Shown here one piece after another: positions 22,143 through 32,668 of a stretch of DNA of 64,000 nucleotides. The stretch is from positions 338,618 to 402,617 of the forward strand of contig NW_019773614.1 of NCBI RefSeq assembly GCF_001039355.2, written 5' to 3'. The notes under the pieces were generated by a model that worked only from the letters and a program-made list of their open reading frames with translations, did no database searches and had not been told where the DNA came from. The position numbers were made by a program, and so were the translations under genes. This DNA is from Lingula anatina (Eukaryota; Brachiopoda; Lingulata; Lingulida; Lingulidae). How positions within the stretch are numbered: the first letter of the stretch is position 1; each line of letters starts with the position of its first letter.

Positions 22143-23360
22143 ATTCAATTTATTGGTGGCCTTATCACATTATATACCGCAAAACGGATGAAAACACCTG
22201 CTCAGAGTTAAATAATTATGTCAAAGTCCACTCAGGGTTTAACTTTTTAGTGCATTTCACCATGATTCCCAACAAACTCATCACAATCAGAATTTCCTCT
22301 GTTATTATCACTTCTAACAGATATATGCAAACGATGTAACATTTTTGTTAAGCGTACACAGTAAAAATTGACCTCGACAGGCAGCGGGGACAAGCGTGTG
22401 CGAAGGGGGGGGGGGACGTTGAAATAAATTACAAAAAAAATATTTGCTCAAATTTGCCCAAAAATCTGAAATGTTGGTTAGAAACCTTAGTCCTGGTTCT
22501 TCTACATGGCATATATTTTGTCTTGCCACCCTTTGCCGACTTCAAAAAATAAATCAGTTTAAAAGTTTGCCCTTAAAATTTTCCACTTCTGACCTCTCGT
22601 ACATCGCGAAAACATTACCCTAAAGGAAGTAACAGCTGTTCTCTATCACGTGTCAATGTAGGGCTGTTCCCGATGCAGTAGTTGAAACACGCCGTGCATT
22701 GTAAGAGCGGGTTGAAATCTGATACTCTTGGGGACAGTTTTAATGGCGCTTCGCGAAATAGAACAACTAACGCCACCTAGGGACGTCTGCGCTCGAGTTA
22801 CTGTCGCAAAAGTTTGCTATTTACCTTGCCGTTGCTGGTTGTATAGTCAACTTGATGGTACGGTTGACATGTGTAGTCACTCCTCTCTATGTGCTGCCTC
22901 TGTGTATAAATTGATCAGTATTTCTATTATCTGTTTGTGCAGGTTCGTGTAGTCTCAGTGAATTAACCTTTTTGATCTTTTGCGGAAATACGAAGTGCGC
23001 ATGACAGGAACCGCGCGCCACAGTGGTCATGGTAGTCCTCTGCTGTTTCCAGCATGGCAATGCTAGGTGTATAATAGATGATGTACAAGGTGCGCATATA
23101 AAAAGGTCGTTTGAAGCGTGCACTGCTTTCTGTCAAACTAAAAAGGTGGCTGAAGCACAAAAATACGTAAACTGTAGGCAAGAAACAGCTATTTGGACGG
23201 AGAATCAAGCAATTAAATGTTTTCTTTCTCAGTTTAAATGCGATGCGCTGTACAACTAGTGTTACGAATAAGCAAACTTCTTTAGTCTTTTTCACATCTA
23301 TTTCATTTGCTTGTCATTGAAATTGTCACGTAGAAACTGAAATGAACAAAATACATCAAA
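22143..23360. other. No gene recognised
   Basis: Mixed non-coding sequence. Short open frames around 22728-23259 on both strands lack splice context or recognisable domains. Confidence 0.35.
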
Positions 23361-23834
23361 TTAAGAAATTATTTCAAAAATTAAATGAGATTTATTGAAA
23401 TTTAATTGAAATTCTATGAAGTTTCTAATACAAATAAGAGGTCATACGAGATTTCCGTTTTTGCGAGAGCACTTGCGCACGAAAGTCACTATCTCGAGTG
23501 ACCAGCACTGCATACCAGAAAATTGATGCAATTGTAATACCACTATACAATAAAAGGAATATACATGTAAAATCCTTCTCAGATAAAGTACATGTATATC
23601 CTTCTCATCCAGCTAACTAAATGAAGATAATATAAATAATTATATTAGGTGCATTATAAATACCAACCCAAAATATGGTTTTACATGTTTCTATGTAAAC
23701 CAGGCACTGCCCCCCCCCCTTTTTGCTGTGGAATAGGGGAGGTGGGTGGGCGTATGACCTCTCATTTGTATTTAACTATTAGAAACTTCATAGAATTTCA
23801 ATTAAATTTCAATAAATCTCATTTAATTTTTGAA
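23360..23834. repeat. Extra partial DIRS terminal sequence in inverted arrangement
   Basis: At 23433-23480 an extra partial copy of the terminal sequence (GAGGTCATACGAGATTTCCG) occurs outside the element. AAATGAGATTTATTGAAATT at about 23382 is inverted at about 23800-23835, so the flank itself folds back. It appears to be a relic of an earlier DIRS end. Confidence 0.55.
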
Positions 23835-23978
23835 TTCTATTTCGTTTCTATACAAATGAGGTCATACGAGATTCCCGTTTTATGCGAGAGCATATGCGCA
23901 CTTGCGCACATCTTCACAGTTCGAAGCTTGCTGGTCACGAGAGCAACTTGGCTCTGAACATAGTACTACATACCTTTT

Positions 23979-24710
23979 CTAATTATTTAAAACTGCGTCA
24001 GCAAACTCTTTCCCTTTTATTGGTTTATTATAGTACTTTGCAAAAGTCTTGCTTGAAGACCATCCAGCTACTTTCAAAATATCATCTACGGGAACTTTTG
24101 CTCTTTCTGCTGCCGACACTGCTGCAGCTCGGGTTGAATGAGCCTTAAATGATTCCTCTACACCTGCTTGGTGCATCAATATCCGAATCCATCTGGATAT
24201 TGTATCTTTTGAAACGGATGAGAAAGGTTTTCTATAACTAATAAAAAAAATTTCTTGTCCATTTCTCAATGGCTTTGTCCTTTTTAAATATTCCTTAACA
24301 TATGTCAATGTACACAATCTCCTATCTGGAGGGTACGATTTAAATTGTATAGATATTGTACCAATTCCTGGTCGTGTTTGTTTCAAAGTTTCTTTTATGT
24401 TAAATAAAACATAGTTTTTGTGAAGTTCTAACTCTTGGAACTTCAGTAAATGCAACGTTTGTGCGCTCTGTGCAGATGTTAGAGACATAAGCATGATCAA
24501 CTTCATTGTTAGATCTTTCAGTGATAACTGCCTTGCTGGCGACAGTTTCCTCATGTAATTTAAAACAATTGATACATCCCACACTTGTTGATAACTGGAT
24601 GCAGTAGGTCGAGTGTTAAAAACTCCTTTCAAAAACCTTACAATCAAAGGATGACTCCCCACTGTTGAAGCACCAATGGTAATAAATGAGCTATCTTGAG
24701 CCATCTTCAT
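23979..24710 (-). CDS. DIRS tyrosine recombinase
   Basis: This 243-residue ORF is uninterrupted and overlaps the end of the polymerase ORF by about 20 bases. The C-terminal catalytic motif is clear: HSTRAAAVSAAERAKV, then GWSSSKTFAKYYN. These carry the H-x-x-R, the later W (His position) and the Tyr nucleophile. An upstream SAQSAQTLHLL segment holds the region around the first catalytic residue. The enzyme integrates a circular cDNA by site-specific recombination without target duplication. Confidence 0.85.
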   Translation of the reverse strand: MKMAQDSSFITIGASTVGSHPLIVRFLKGVFNTRPTASSYQQVWDVSIVLNYMRKLSPARQLSLKDLTMKLIMLMSLTSAQSAQTLHLLKFQELELHKNYVLFNIKETLKQTRPGIGTISIQFKSYPPDRRLCTLTYVKEYLKRTKPLRNGQEIFFISYRKPFSSVSKDTISRWIRILMHQAGVEESFKAHSTRAAAVSAAERAKVPVDDILKVAGWSSSKTFAKYYNKPIKGKEFADAVLNN

Positions 24711-26799
24711 AGAGATGTACTAAAAAATCTAGCACATTCGCTACAGTTGGTCTATAAAAATTGACCTTCCTTTGATTTGAAAATATAGACTGAATATTGG
24801 TTCTGAGTGGATTTTCTCCATGATTGAAATATGATTTCGATAGCTCTCTCTGAAATTCTATCTGATTTGAGAGTTTTCCGGATACTTTGCATGCCAACAG
24901 TTTCAAGTGATTTCCCATTGGGTGTGTCACCCCTTTCTGGTGTGGAAGTGATAATACTGTTGTTGTTGGCGGTAACAGAATAGGGATGTCTACTAACATT
25001 TCCATTAATGGAGTGAACCATGCTTGTGTCAACCAAAAAGGTATCACAACTAAAGCATCTGCCTGATCTTCCCGAATCTTCTTGATTATCCTGGGAATCA
25101 GGCTGAAAGGAGGAAAAATGTATGAATACATATTCTCCCAAGATATTGAAAAGGCATTAATGTATTTAGCACCAGGTTCTGGTTTCCAAGAAGCAAATAC
25201 TTCTAATTTGCTATTCAATCTTGATGCAAATAGATCTATACATGGCATACCAAATATATCTGTCACTTTTTTAAATATATCAATATCTAGTGACCATTCA
25301 GTTCTAATATTCACCTTTCTTGATTCCCAATCTGCCTCTACATTTAATATTCCAGGCAAATATTCAGCAGTAAGCCATATGTCATTTTCAATGCATTTAT
25401 TCCATATGTCTGATACTATTTCATCACAAACTGGGGATTTCAAACCTTCCATATGTGTAATGTATGCAACTGCTGCAGTATTATCAGATCTCAATAAAAC
25501 TACCTTTCCTTTGATTTCTTGAATAAAGGCATGTAAAGCCATTTTTATAGCAAGCAATTCAAATGCATTGATATTATCATGACAGAATAAAATTTCTTCT
25601 TCAGTAAAGAATCCACCAATTCTTGTATCTCCACATATAGCTCCCCATGCTAAAGGAGTAGCATCTGATTGAATTTCAATCTGTGCATTGCCATGATAAA
25701 TTTTATTTGTTGCAAACAATATATTTCTAGACCACCAGTCTAAATCTACTTTCATGTCATCTGTAATATCCATTGCAGCTTCATAATCATCTTTATTTTG
25801 TTTCAATGCATTAATTTTTGCTCTCTCTAGTTTCCTATAATGCAATGGCCCGTATTGGACTCCAGGCAAACATGATATTAATATTCCTAATATTTTTGCA
25901 ATTTCTCTAATAGATGCATCATCTCTTCTGATTGAATCATCAATCATTTCTTTATAAACTTGTTTCTTTTCATTGGTCAGTTGCACAGTCATATTTTTAG
26001 AGTTTATTTTAAATCCCAAAAATACAATTTCTTGAGTTGGGATTAATGCTGACTTTTCGTCATGGATCAAAAATCCACAAGTTTTGAATAACTTAACCGT
26101 TTCTTGTACTGCCCATAGACATTCATTTTCTGAACTAGCTTGTATATAAATGTCATCTATGTAAGATATCATAATAATCCCTTTCCTTCTTAAGGATGCA
26201 CATAATGGTTTTAATAATTTTGTGAATGCTCTTGGAGCATCTGAATAGCCATTTGGAAGGGCAGTATACATATATAATTTACTTCTCCATTGAAATTTGA
26301 GAAACTTCTGATGCTCTTTGTAAATTCTAACCATATAATATGCATCTCGTAAATCTATGCGTGCCATGTATGCTTTATGACACAATAAATTCAAGACTGT
26401 CTTTAAAGTATCCATTTTAAACTTATGGTACTTCATAAATTTGTTGAAAGGTTTAAGATTTAATATCATTCTTCTTGTGCCATCTTTTTAAGGCCTAGTA
26501 AATATTGTATTGACAAATTGTCCTTCTTCATTTTGTGTTTCAACAATGACACCTTTACATAATAATCTTGAAACTTCAATATCAATCAATTTTTCTTCAG
26601 ATTCTGTGAATCTTATTTCTCTTAATGTTGTCGTCTGTTTAGGATAATTATTATCCACAATTTCCAATCTTAAACCTCTAACAGTCTGTAACACCCAAGC
26701 ATCAGATGTCAGCAATTCCCATTGGGAAATAAACTTTGATATTCTACCAGCAATGTTATGTTGAGGACTTACCTCAAAAATTTTCTTCAACTTTTCCAC
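24691..26799 (-). pseudogene. DIRS reverse transcriptase-RNase H polyprotein, one in-frame stop
   Basis: The frame runs from 26799 to 24691 and is broken only by a TAA near 26487, between NTIFTRP and KDGTRRMILNL. The RT palm follows: MARIDLRDAYYMVRI (motif A) and SYIDDIYIQA (YIDD active site). RNase H has IQSDATPLAWG, AFELLAIKMAL and LLRSDNTAAVAYI. The C-terminal domain usual in DIRS elements reads DLFASRLN and FPPFSLIPRI. Removing one nonsense codon is all that separates the current frame from an open one of about 700 codons. Confidence 0.85.
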
Positions 26800-26831
26800 A
26801 TCTAATGATGCAGAGTTGCAAGGCAGTTTTT

Positions 26832-28176
26832 TTAATCTTGCTGCCTGTGATAGGTCCTAATATGACCTCTACTGGTGCCACTTCTTGCACCTCTAATGCT
26901 CTTAGGAGGAAAACTTCTTCCCCTAGCTCGCATGCTGGTTCTTCTTCCTCTTTCTCTGGGAGTCCCAGAATATGATGGACCAGTGTTTTTAAACACTTGG
27001 TGACTCATTTTGTTGACATCAGACATGTCACGGATTCTTTTTACTATTTCATCCCCAAAAAGCCTATTTGTAGGCCTATATGGGATGGAACTCGCACACA
27101 AATGTGAATATTGCTTATCAATGTGAGGTCTTAAAGCCTCTTTCCTTCTTGTGCAAAGTTCAAAGTTTGTGCAACCAAATGCTCGAAGTGCATTCGTAGC
27201 ATCATTGATTATTTCTTCAAAATCTTCTTCTTCCAAATTTTTAGTATCTGAATCCCATTTACTAATGAGTTGTTCATTGCAACTGCCATTGAGGAAACGC
27301 CCTTTATCAAGCAATTTTGCACTCTCTGAAGATTTAAATCTTGTGTTTTAGCATCATGACTAATGCTAGGCCATATTTCCTCGTTAATTATAATTGGTTG
27401 CAAACCTTCACAGTTGGAAGGAGCTAAAATTTTCTCAAAAAGAGCTTTGGTCTCTTCTTCCATTGGTTTAGACCTCATGAAAGCTGTAATGTTGTCAGCT
27501 AAGGTTGTTTAATTTCAGGCCCTTTGGGCTCAGATTTTTTAGCTGTTTCAGTCATTTTCTTCAAAACTTTCATTTTCTTCTCCGGAAGAAGTTCTTCCTC
27601 TATGTGTCTTTTACTTGTACTGGGATTTTCATTATGGGCAGTGTCTGCCATTTCGAACACTTGGTCTGAATCCCGAGCCTCACTAAGAACTGACGTGTCG
27701 TCATAAACTGGCTCTTCATAATACTCTTGAGGATATTCATACCTTATTTCGTTTTTAAAATCCTCCATTTGCTTTTGAAGATTATCTTGCATATTCTTCA
27801 CTGTGCCAGCTATAAAGTCAAGTGCTGCACTAATTTTATGATCCACAGTCGTGGCATTATCGGCACTAGTGGACGCGCCATTTTCATTTTCCACATGAAC
27901 GCTACTCTGCGTCAGAGTTTGAATCTCTGTTAGAAATTGTGGTGAGTCACCACTTTCTTCTGACTTCCCGTCGGAAGATTTCTTGTGGCCGTGCGTACTT
28001 TTCTTAACTTTGGGTCTACTTTCGACCTTTTCAGCCATAATATTATAATATTTTTGAAGTTTTTGTTCCACTATTTTGCCACACGTGCCGTGCTCGCTCG
28101 ACAAAAAACCGGAATTGAAGATGTGCGCAAGTGCGCAAATGCTCTCGCATAAAACGGGAATCTCGTATGACCTCAT
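26832..28176 (-). pseudogene. DIRS gag-like ORF(s)
   Basis: The first ORF (28176-27499, 225 codons) has a Lys/Ser-rich N-terminus and an acidic centre. The second (27478-27209) shifts frame near 27300 into 27314-26832, which ends in an Arg/Gly-rich tail (RERGRRTSMRARGRSFPPK) suited to nucleic-acid binding. The first ATG sits inside the terminal repeat. Homology of gag is too weak for a finer call. Confidence 0.6.
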
Positions 28177-29482
28177 TTGTATAGAAACGAAATAGAACCT
28201 TAAATTATGTTACAATTACAACTTATAAAAGTTCTTATTAACTGTTAAATTGCTAAATGATTCATAAAGTCTTACCTCATTGCGCGTGCTCTAGTCAAAA
28301 AAGTAAAACGCTATCTCCGCCGATGTTGCATAACAGCTAAGACGGGCCAAACCTTAACAACTAGACTTCACCTAAGCGTCTGGCCCCGTATGCACAAAAA
28401 AATCCTTATCTTAAGTGAAAAATTCTCCTTAACTTCATAAGAAAATTCTTAGCTGAGGAAACCCCTTACGTAGTATGCACAAAGTACCTTAAGAATTCCC
28501 TAAGCCAAGAATTTTCTCAAATAATAGGAATTTACTCAACTCTGTAGGATTTCTCTTATGTGTTGAGCTATGTTTAGCCTGTGCATTGACCAATAGAATT
28601 ACCTGTTACAATAGCTCACACTGGGGAATCCATGTTTGAAGGAATCCTTTACTTGGATAAGATAGGCCTATCAGTTATTATTAGAAGAGTTGAGATATCA
28701 ATCGTGTAGGCCAAGAAGTTGTTACTTCTTGTGTAGGCCTAGTATTCTTCATACTCTGACAGAAAAAGAGGCATGTCATCCAATCCCCAGACCCAACACT
28801 AATAACAATAATCCAGTGACATAGGCCTAATTACATTTTAATCAAAAGGTTTTATCTCTCTTGGCTGATACATGTGCACCCATCTCCCCTATCGGCGACA
28901 ATTCTGTAAAAAGGCCCCATAAAAAATAATAGTTTACCATCATTGTCACCTACAAGAAGTGATTCAGTAGGGCGTATTTTTTGCTCATACAAAAACACAT
29001 TGAATTTAACCAACGATGCCCTCCGGACCGTCATTAGCCTACATACACTAAAACATGGAACGTGCCATGAGCAAAGCTAGTAGTAACATAAAATTGCAGT
29101 GAGAGGCACTCCTAGTACAGAGAGAGTCTGTTTTTGTGCATGAGGTGCACATTTGATGGGGAAAATTTACATTATAATTTTTTATATGAGCAGAAAAAGT
29201 AATGCGGCCGGGGATGATAAAGTAACATTTTTTCATGGCTATGGCCATTTACATGTCATCGACTTACATATTTTAAGTGTTATCTGTGATGAAAAATTGT
29301 GACATGTAATTCATAATATTAATATTAATTTTAATCATTAATTTCACTATTGACCCCACGTATGCACATATTAAATACCTATATTAATTGTATAAGCATT
29401 GATACATGAGATTCCATGTTATCAGGTGGTTTTCGGGGATTTCATAAGCAACATGTCATAAAAAGTGCCCACTCAAAAATTT

Positions 29483-30160
29483 TTACTTTAGATATCCCTT
29501 AACAGAACGACAAATTACAAATGTAACTGCCAGAAGATCCGTAATGAAAAGTATCCCCGCTCTATCAAAACGAAATCGCTGGTAAATCTCATGATCTGGG
29601 TAAAAATCCAAAGGATTTTCGCGGTCCCGAAATATTCTTGGTCTTGTGACTGCCCTTTCCAGTTCATCCAATTCTTCACGATAAACAGCAATAACCCAGC
29701 AGGCATAGTTGCATTGGATCAACGTTGAAAACAGGTTGATACATTGAATTGCCGTTGATCTACCTAAATTCAACGTAAAATCAACGTTGATCCAGCCACG
29801 TCAAAACACCGTCATAATGTGACGTTGACTCAACGTTGTATTTTGGTCATTGACACAACCTTGCAGACATGGAATATATTTTAAAATATTAATTGTTGAA
29901 AACGTGATACTTTGTTTATCAATACTGTAACTAACTTTATCAAAATAATCAAAAAAGTGTTAAAAGTAAAAGTGACAGTTGTTTTGTGTCTTTAGTGAAC
30001 TAGTGAATTTTCTTAACTTGTTATTCAGAATTCCTTGCAAGGTCAGCTAACACTAGGATGAATAAAATAAGTTGCTGTAAATGCGATGGAGTGAATGAAT
30101 AATGTTAACAGTTCTTGGTAAGCTGTAATACATAGACAGGTTGAGGTGACTGTGACTTTG

Positions 30161-30213
<53 letters not shown>

Positions 30214-30480
30214 TCTAAGCCTTGGAAATTTTAACTTAAAGGCCATATACTTTTATACCCTACCCTCAGGTCATTTCAATGTCTTTTCATGCAAGAGTGT
30301 TGTCTAATAACTGGGGTTGATACAATGTTGTTATCTGACGTTGATACAACGTTGTTATCTGAGGTTGAGTCAACTTTCAAATCCAATGTTTATCCAACGT
30401 CTTATCGACATTATGGTTCAACGTTGTTTTAATGTTAAAACAACATATTTTGCCCGCTGGGAATAAGAGCCATAGAGAAA
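29483..30480 (-). pseudogene. HARBI1-like transposase N-terminus split by a nested element
   Basis: The reading frame starts with ATGGCTCTTATT just beyond 30459 and resumes at about 29695 with the duplicated TTATT followed by GCTGTTTATCGTGAAGAA. Both sides read as one protein start (MALIAVYREELDELE). The match to HARBI1-type nucleases is RDRENPLDFY--HEIYQRFRF. The frame runs into non-homologous residues after LLDLL-like ITDLL, so only about 80 residues remain. Confidence 0.7.
29696..30459. mobile_element. Nested MITE with CCCAGCAGGCA termini and 5-bp target duplication
   Basis: The left end CCCAGCAGGCA and right end TGCCCGCTGGG are inverse, and AATAA flanks both. The interior is dense in TCAACGTTGA-type inverted motifs and includes a (TA)n run at 30162-30211. 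About 200 bp of its centre (29940-30150) is shared, inverted, with 42240-42450. No ORF. Confidence 0.75.
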
Positions 30481-31427
30481 TAATGTTGCTGCACAGCTTT
30501 GACTATCACAAATGAATGCCACTGTGTTGTACAGTCACTGAATCTAAGGACAAAATTTCCACTTAAGAGACCCAATGAGGTACCTTAAAGTTAAGGAGAT
30601 ATTTGGGGAAATTCTCATCTTAAGATGCTTTATGCATACCACTTATGTTAAGGATGATCACTTAAGGAAATTCTTACAGAAATTCTTTAAAAAATACACT
30701 TAAGATGTTTTGTGCATACGGGGCCTGAGCCTTGGCTGCACTTTCAGAAGTGATGACGAACTAAAGCTTCAGAGTTCTTTTAAATGCTTCCGATAATAAA
30801 GATATGCGAAAGGGACTCGTTATTTTCTTATATATAAAATCAAAATAGCCAGTAGACTCGTACACAGCTTTCAAGAGTGTGGACAGGTTCGTAAGCCTAC
30901 GTCTTCACAATATTACATGTATATATGCAAGCTGTGGCGATATCACCTCATTTACCGGCAGTGTCAATTCTTTACGATTTTTAAGTCTTGTTTGAAGGAT
31001 GTCTTAAGAGATTTTTGAAGTGATAAAATGAAAAGATTCCCTGCATTGTTTGACTCGTACCTGCAGGGTTACCACTTAATATGGAATATTATTTTTTGGC
31101 GAGTAAATTTTCTACAAAATATTTATTTTCTCTCTAACTACTTTACATCCAAATCTGAGGTGTCACTCCCTGAGTAGCCAGGTGTGTTACCTAATTACCA
31201 CACAACTCTCGAAACAATTGATGCATGCAGTTGCATGTTCTGTGGTCAGAAATGTGAGGGGTGGTCTTTTCGGCAATTTCTGCCCTTGTATAAAAACGCA
31301 TGGGTTTGGTCAATCTTTGATGTGTTTAGAGAAGCAACAAAGGGATCGCACTGAAACTTGACAGGTACCTTATTGAAGATATGGTTCGACAGCTAAGCAA
31401 CGCAGCTTACTATGGGATTCTTGCTCT

Positions 31428-32168
31428 NNNNNNNNNNNNNNNNNNNNNNNNNNNNNNNNNNNNNNNNNNNNNNNNNNNNNNNNNNNNNNNNNNNNNNNNN
31501 NNNNNNNNNNNNNNNNNNNNNNNNNNNNNNNNNNNNNNNNNNNNNNNNNNNNNNNNNNNNNNNNNNNNNNNNNNNNNNNNNNNNNNNNNNNNNNNNNNNN
31601 NNNNNNNNNNNNNNNNNNNNNNNNNNNNNNNNNNNNNNNNNNNNNNNNNNNNNNNNNNNNNNNNNNNNNNNNNNNNNNNNNNNNNNNNNNNNNNNNNNNN
31701 NNNNNNNNNNNNNNNNNNNNNNNNNNNNNNNNNNNNNNNNNNNNNNNNNNNNNNNNNNNNNNNNNNNNNNNNNNNNNNNNNNNNNNNNNNNNNNNNNNNN
31801 NNNNNNNNNNNNNNNNNNNNNNNNNNNNNNNNNNNNNNNNNNNNNNNNNNNNNNNNNNNNNNNNNNNNNNNNNNNNNNNNNNNNNNNNNNNNNNNNNNNN
31901 NNNNNNNNNNNNNNNNNNNNNNNNNNNNNNNNNNNNNNNNNNNNNNNNNNNNNNNNNNNNNNNNNNNNNNNNNNNNNNNNNNNNNNNNNNNNNNNNNNNN
32001 NNNNNNNNNNNNNNNNNNNNNNNNNNNNNNNNNNNNNNNNNNNNNNNNNNNNNNNNNNNNNNNNNNNNNNNNNNNNNNNNNNNNNNNNNNNNNNNNNNNN
32101 NNNNNNNNNNNNNNNNNNNNNNNNNNNNNNNNNNNNNNNNNNNNNNNNNNNNNNNNNNNNNNNNNNNN
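31428..32168. other. Assembly gap (Ns)
   Basis: 741 unresolved bases. The missing nicastrin 3' exons could fall partly here, but sequence on both sides (30725-31427, 32169-32660) shows only non-coding repeats. Confidence 1.
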
Positions 32169-32668
32169 AAAAAAAGTTGCCAGAATAAATTCTGATGAAA
32201 CTTGGTAGGTTTATTTTGTGTATTAAAAGTCATCTTCTATCGACTGGAATAAGGTGCACACTCTCTGTGATAGGAGATATCTCAAAATGTTACGGTGTTG
32301 CTATGGATAATAATCGGCATGTTGGCCGACTTTGTCGCGTTATATTTCCTTCATTTCACTTTGATTCTGGGTAAATCTCACACTTACAGACGCGTGATAA
32401 ACTCTGCTACCATGCCTTAACTTTTCATAAGCACCCACAGAGGTAATAAAGTCCAATTCTTTAATTTCCGCGCTGGTTGCGAAATTTACAAAATTTCAAC
32501 CGCGACGTCATCTCAGCGCACGCGCTCCGTTCTGAATATCTTCCTACGCGCAGCCAGTTGCCATATGACTGGTATACTTCAACAACATACAATACCTTTA
32601 CAGCACTTGCATTTTAAATAAGTTATCTTTAATCAAGTTCAAAATACAGAATTACTTTTGCATCATAC

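Larger units (their letters stand above)
23835..28198 (-). mobile_element. DIRS-type tyrosine-recombinase retrotransposon
   Basis: Inverted terminal repeats (left 23835-23912, right about 28112-28198) share TTCTATTTCGTTTCTATACA and GAGGTCATACGAGATTCCCG. Between them, on the minus strand, lie gag-like ORFs, a reverse transcriptase/RNase H polyprotein and a tyrosine recombinase. The inverted rather than split-direct termini, and the recombinase in place of a DDE integrase, define the DIRS order. Few lesions are present: a gag frameshift near 27300 and one stop in the polymerase ORF. Confidence 0.88.
28382..30724 (-). mobile_element. PIF/Harbinger transposon, internally deleted
   Basis: The terminal inverted repeats are GGCCCCGTATGCACAAAA at 28382 and its inverse ending at 30724. 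Subterminal TTCTTAAG/CTTAAGG motifs are inverted too. On the minus strand the start of a HARBI1-like transposase is visible (MALIAVYREE, then RIFRDRENPLDFY and YQRFRFDRAGILFITDLL), but the DDE catalytic portion is absent. A second element is nested at 29696-30459. Confidence 0.75.

Noticed and set aside
22728-23259. Open frames on both strands after the LINE
   Set aside because: No domain, no splice sites, and overlapping frames of similar length on both strands suggest chance.
31370-32233. Long open frames on both strands across the N block
   Set aside because: They exist only because unresolved bases cannot contain stop codons.
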